Shown piece by piece: positions 60,401 through 64,000 of a stretch of DNA of 64,000 nucleotides. The stretch is from Sabellastarte sp. h YS-2021 (lineage: Eukaryota > Annelida > Polychaeta > Sabellida > Sabellidae), in NCBI GenBank assembly GCA_964017235.1, contig OZ024927.1, positions 21,595,160-21,659,159 of the forward strand, read 5' to 3'. The notes below the pieces were generated by a model that worked only from the letters and a program-made list of their open reading frames with translations, was not told the DNA's origin and did no database searches. The first letter of the stretch is position 1, and each line of letters opens with the position of its first letter. Position numbers and translations under genes: made by a program.

Positions 60401-60493
60401 GGTAATTATGTTTTAAAAAATTCCCGATCAAAACCTGTGGCGTGAGTGATGACCTGTCTGGGGATATGTTGGCGCCGAGTTGGCCCAATCTAG
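57411..60493 (+). mobile_element. Helitron-like element E2 (3,083 bp), inserted in E1
   Basis: It starts TTATATCCCCAGACG and ends CTAG. Immediately before the end is the hairpin TTGGCGCCGAGTTGGCCCAA (60469-60488; 7-bp stem with a one-base bulge), then TCTAG. It lies between A (57410) and T (60494). E2 is itself a relative of E1, and its own sequence at 59061-59130 (TATTATATATGA then TTTTTGTTTG) provides the uninterrupted site. No Rep/helicase coding region is seen. Tandem duplications occur inside (for example about 60020-60290). Confidence 0.75.
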
Positions 60494-60971
60494 TTTTTGT
60501 TTGTTGTGTATGTCCCCCCAAAATTTCAGTTCTGTATTTTAATTGCTAAGGTCTCTTTAACAATTGTAAAATGCCCACAGAGACCCAATTTATGGATATT
60601 ATGCCACTTTAAAGCCCTGTAACTGTCAAACTATGTGGCTCATAGAGCTGAAATCTTTGAATTTTTCAAAGGAAGTGCCTGTCTATTTAAATTTTGAATA
60701 TTAATAATGTTATGGCTATCTTAGGCTTTTAAGAACTTATTTTTGTGTGTTATCTCTCTGCTTGCTGAGTTTTTAACTTTTTAATATGAAACTGGTTAAA
60801 CATATTCAAGTAGGCAAAATGGACACTGTTATTTTCTGGTGAGCTTTAAGTCCCAAATATTAATGAAATTATAGCCTTATGTAGTAAAAACAGGGGATTT
60901 TTAACCCTCAACTAGCCCAGTTTCATTCAACTTGCCTTAATTTTGACACAGCTCCTACAGTTATGAACTCA
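60494..60971 (+). mobile_element. Helitron-like element E1, second part
   Basis: This is collinear with 59105-59580 of E2 (TTTTTGTTTG, CCCAATTTATGGATATTATG, TCCTACAGTTATGAACTCA), with small indels. It shows that E1 resumes after E2. Confidence 0.75.
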
Positions 60972-63805
60972 TTATGTCCACCCCCCTGGGGGGTGGATAT
61001 ATTATTTTTGCTTTTTCCGCCGTCCGATGTCCGGCGTCCGATGTACGGCGTCCGATGTCCGGCGTCACGCATGGTTTCCGCTCATTTAAAGGAAAAGTAT
61101 TAGAGCTATTGTCACCAAATTTGGTATGCAGGCTTATTGGGTCTGTAGCTTGCTTGGGATTGCTTTTGGCTGTTGTACCTCTTTTGCTTACTGAGTAATA
61201 CTTAAGTACAGCTATTTTCAGTACCCATTGGTTTCCATGCATTTAAGCCAAAATAATTAAAGATATTTTACTACAATTTTGAATACAAGATTGTTATGTC
61301 CATAGCTCGCTTGGTATTGCATTTGGGACTGATAGCTTTGTCAGTACATGAGTAATAGCCATTTAGGTACTTCATTGTGTATTTTCAGTACTACTTTTGA
61401 GTAATTTGCTAATATCTCAGAAACCGTAAGAGATAGAGCGATTTCGACAGAATTTTTGACCCACAGGGTATCTAAGGAATGCAATCTATGCAATTTTCCA
61501 AAAATTTTCCCCTCCCCAAAAATGGCGGCCATTTTGAATTTTCGAATTTTTGCCAAAAATGGCAAAACACAAATTTGCTTCTATCTCCTTAACCGTGCGA
61601 GATAGAGCGATTTCGTCGAAATTTTCGACCCGCAGGGTATCTAAGGAATGCAATATTTGCAATTTTCCAAAAATTTTCCCCTCCCCAAAAATGGCGGCCA
61701 TTTTGAATTTTAGAATTTTTGCCAAAAATGGTAAAACACAAATTTGTTTCTATCTCCTTAACCGTGCGAGATAGAGTGATTTCGTCGAAATTTTCGACCC
61801 ACAGGGTATCTAAGGAATGCAATCTTTGCAATTTTCCAAAAATTTTCCCCTCCCCAAAAATGGCGGCCATTTTGAATTTTCGAATTTTTGCCAAAAATGG
61901 CAAAACACAAATTTGCTTCTATCTCCTTAACCGTGCGAGATAGAGCGATTTTGTCGAAATTTTCGACCCACAGGGTATCTAAGGAATGGAATATTTGCAA
62001 TTTTCCAAAAATTTTCCCCTCCCCAAAAATGGCGGCCATTTTGAATTTTCGAATTTTTGCCAAAAATGGCAAAACACAAATTTGCTTCTATCTCCTTAAC
62101 CGTGCGAGATAGAGCGATTTCGTCGAAATTTTCGACCCACAGGGTATCTAAGGAATGCCATCTTTGCAATTTTCCAAAAATTTTCCCCTCCCCAAAAATG
62201 GCGGCCATTTTGAATTTTCGAATTTTTGCCCAAAATGGCAAAACACTAATTTGCTTCTATCTCCTTTACCGTGCGAGATAGAGCGATTTCGTCGAAATTT
62301 TTGACCCACAGGGTATCTGAGCATTGTACTCTTGGTAATTTAAAAAAAATTTTCCCCTCCCCAAAAATGCCGGCCATTTTGAATTTTTGCCAAAAATGGC
62401 AAAACACTAATTTGCTTCTATCTCCTTAACCGTGCGAGATAGAGCGATTTCGTCGAAATTTTCGACCCACAGGGTATCTAAGGAGTGTACTCTTTGCAAT
62501 TTTCAAAAAATTTTCCCCTCCCCAAAAATGGCGGCCATTTTGAATTTTCGAATTTTTGCCAAAAATGGCAAAACACAAATTTGCTTCTATCTCCTTAACC
62601 GTGCGAGATAGAGCGATTTCGTCGAAATTTTCGACCCACAGGGTATCTAAGGAATGCAATCTTTGCAATTTTCAAAAAATTTTCCCCTCCCCAAAAATGG
62701 CGGCCATTTTGAATTTTCGAATTTTTGCCCAAAATGGCAAAACACAAATTTGCTTCTATCTCCTTACCGTGCGAGATAGAGCGATTTTGTCGAAATTTTT
62801 GACCCACAGGGTATCTAAGGAATGCAATCTTTGCAATTTTCAAAAAATTTTCCCCTCCCCAAAAATGGCGGCCATTTTGAATTTTCGAATTTTTGCCCAA
62901 AATGGCAAAACACAAATTTGCTTCTATCTCCTTAACTGTGTGAGATAGAGCGATTTCGTCGAAATTTTCAACCCACAGGATATCTAAGGAATGTAATCTT
63001 TGCAATTTTCAAAAAATTTTCCCCTCCCCAAAAATGGCGGCCATTTTGAATTTTCAAATTTTTGCCAACAATGGCAAAAAACACAAATTTGCTTCTATCT
63101 CCTTAACCATGCGAGATAGAGCGATTTTGTCGAAATTTTTGACCCACAGGGTATCTAATTAATGCAATCTTTGCAATTTTCAAAAAATTTTCCCCTCCCC
63201 AAAAATGGCAGCCATTTTGAATTTTCGAATTTTTACCAACAATGGCAAAACACAAATTTGCTTCTATCTCCTTAACCGTGCCAGATAGAGCGATTTCGTC
63301 AATATTTTCGACCCAAGGGGTATCTAAGAATTTTCAAAAAATTTTCCCCTCCCCACATATGGCGGCCATTTTGAATTTTCGAATTTTTGCCCAAAATGGA
63401 AAAACACAAACTGGCCTTAACCGTGCAAAATAGTTATTTCGTTGAAATTTTCGACCCACAGGGTATCTAAGAAATGTACTCTTGGCAATTTTCAAAAAAA
63501 TTTCCTTTTCCCAAAAATGGCGGCCATTTTGAATTTTCAAATTTTTGCCAAAAATAGAAAAACAGGAATTTGCTTCTATCTTAACCCAACCAATGCAAAA
63601 AGGCATGAAGCTGAAATAATTTACATCTACACTAATAAATATTTAAGCATCATTGATATATTTTACAAATGAAACAGGGTCTTGTAAGACTACTGTACAA
63701 TTTGGGCAAGGTTCATGGGGTGGACATTACACATGATAATGTGTGTTCTTCTATGCTATCCTGTTTCTATTCACATCTATTATCAACAGGGCGTCCTATT
63801 TCTAG
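60972..63805 (+). mobile_element. Helitron-like element E3 (2,834 bp), carrying a 169-bp tandem array
   Basis: The uninterrupted site in E2 reads GAACTCA-TTTCAGTTGATAA at 59574-59594. Here GAACTCA (to 60971) and TTTCAATTGATAA (from 63806) flank the insert exactly, with no target duplication. The insert starts TTATGTCCACC, with a palindrome CCACCCCCC-T-GGGGGGTGG (60978-60996), and ends TTTCTAG. Three 14-bp units (GCGTCCGATGTCCG) follow the hairpin at about 61018-61062. ATGTCCACCCC at 60974-60984 is repeated inverted at 63717-63727. A clear hairpin next to CTAG is absent, unlike E2. Confidence 0.75.
61500..63590. repeat. Array of thirteen ~169-bp units inside E3
   Basis: ATGGCGGCC-type cores start at 61522, 61691, 61860, 62029, 62198, 62367, 62528, 62697, 62865, 63034, 63205, 63359 and 63517, so spacing is mostly 168-171 bp and shorter in the last units. 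Each unit contains AAAATGGCGGCCATTTT, TTTTGCCAAAAATGGCAAAA, GAGATAGAGCGATTTCGTCG and CGACCCACAGGGTATCTAAG. Read in reverse it is related to the 20060-28060 monomers. Long open frames on both strands are repeat shadows. Confidence 0.93.
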
Positions 63806-63880
63806 TTTCAATTGATAATCACATACTTAAAATTCTCAATTCTGAATTATTATTATAAATATGTTCTTGTCGTTTGATAA
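63806..63880 (+). mobile_element. Helitron-like element E1, third part
   Basis: TTTCAATTGATAATCACATA and the sequence up to about 63840 continue the match to 59581-59620 of E2. Confidence 0.65.
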
Positions 63881-64000
63881 TTAAGCGTCCCGCAAGGGAC
63901 GCTTGTTTGTGTATGGGAGAGCTTCTGGCTCCGCCGGCTCCGCATTTTGTTTTCCTTATAACTCTGTAACCGTTAGACGGATTCTTTTCAAATTTTACCT
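63881..64000 (+). mobile_element. 5' head of another element (hairpin with GCAA loop)
   Basis: After an A at 63880 the sequence starts TTAAGCGTCCC. AAGCGTCCC (63883-63891), loop GCAA and GGGACGCTT (63896-63904) form a perfect 9-bp stem. The head resembles the one at 43966. The remainder lies outside the window. Confidence 0.55.

Noticed and set aside
60978..60996. CCACCCCCC-T-GGGGGGTGG as a transcription terminator
   Set aside because: It is positioned as the terminal hairpin of element E3 and has no upstream gene.
61341..63606. Open frames on both strands of the 169-bp array
   Set aside because: Identical shadows in every unit on both strands; explained by the tandem repeat inside E3.

Overview
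The window reads as AT-rich animal nuclear DNA. It has intron-split genes with GT/AG borders, AATAAA signals, tRNA-derived SINEs, non-LTR and tyrosine-recombinase retroelements, PIF/Harbinger and hAT-like DNA transposons, and large satellite-like arrays. The best-recognised host genes are two interferon regulatory factors (IRFs). Together with the style of the repeats this suggests a marine invertebrate (lophotrochozoan or invertebrate deuterostome). The sequence alone does not fix the phylum.

Host genes. IRF-A is on the minus strand. Exon 1 (31420-31575) and exon 2 (2428-4341) join in phase 0 inside the DNA-binding domain across a 27,078-bp intron, giving a 689-aa protein. Nested in that intron on the plus strand is a predicted secreted 382-aa protein (14846-15994), whose C-terminal half looks like an IL-1-type beta-trefoil. 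IRF-B (51260-52945, plus, 561 aa) is intronless and lies about 19.7 kb away, divergent from IRF-A. A kappaB-like plus GAAAC cluster lies about 0.6 kb upstream of the IRF-A start. A possible TATA promoter and first exon (53397-53626) follow IRF-B. The setting therefore looks like an innate-immune locus, although only the IRF assignments are firm.

Repeats make up most of the rest. From left to right: palindromic short repeats (1248-1356); degenerate tandem repeats with SINE heads (4640-5950); a 157-160-bp array (6990-7880); a nearly identical 1.27-kb tandem duplication (10604-13147); a hAT-like MITE (18198-19025) inside 140-bp repeats; an approximately 8-kb array of 151-bp monomers organised as 905-bp six-monomer higher-order repeats (20060-28060); a 5'-truncated non-LTR retrotransposon (29135-30236); a TIR element (33171-35052); a dead tyrosine-recombinase retroelement carrying a SINE with 13-bp target duplications (35105-36520); a composite PIF/Harbinger element (36521-43362); an inverted relative of the 160-bp array (44300-45400); and a nested stack of Helitron-like elements (56003 to the window end) that includes a 169-bp array (61500-63590).

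The strongest unusual result is the right-hand stack. Two paralogous empty sites define elements that begin TTATNTCC, end CTAG, and sit between A and T with no target duplication. One has a hairpin immediately before CTAG. One of these elements carries a tandem array homologous to the large higher-order array in the IRF-A intron, in opposite orientation. This suggests that the satellite was seeded by a rolling-circle-type element and later expanded.
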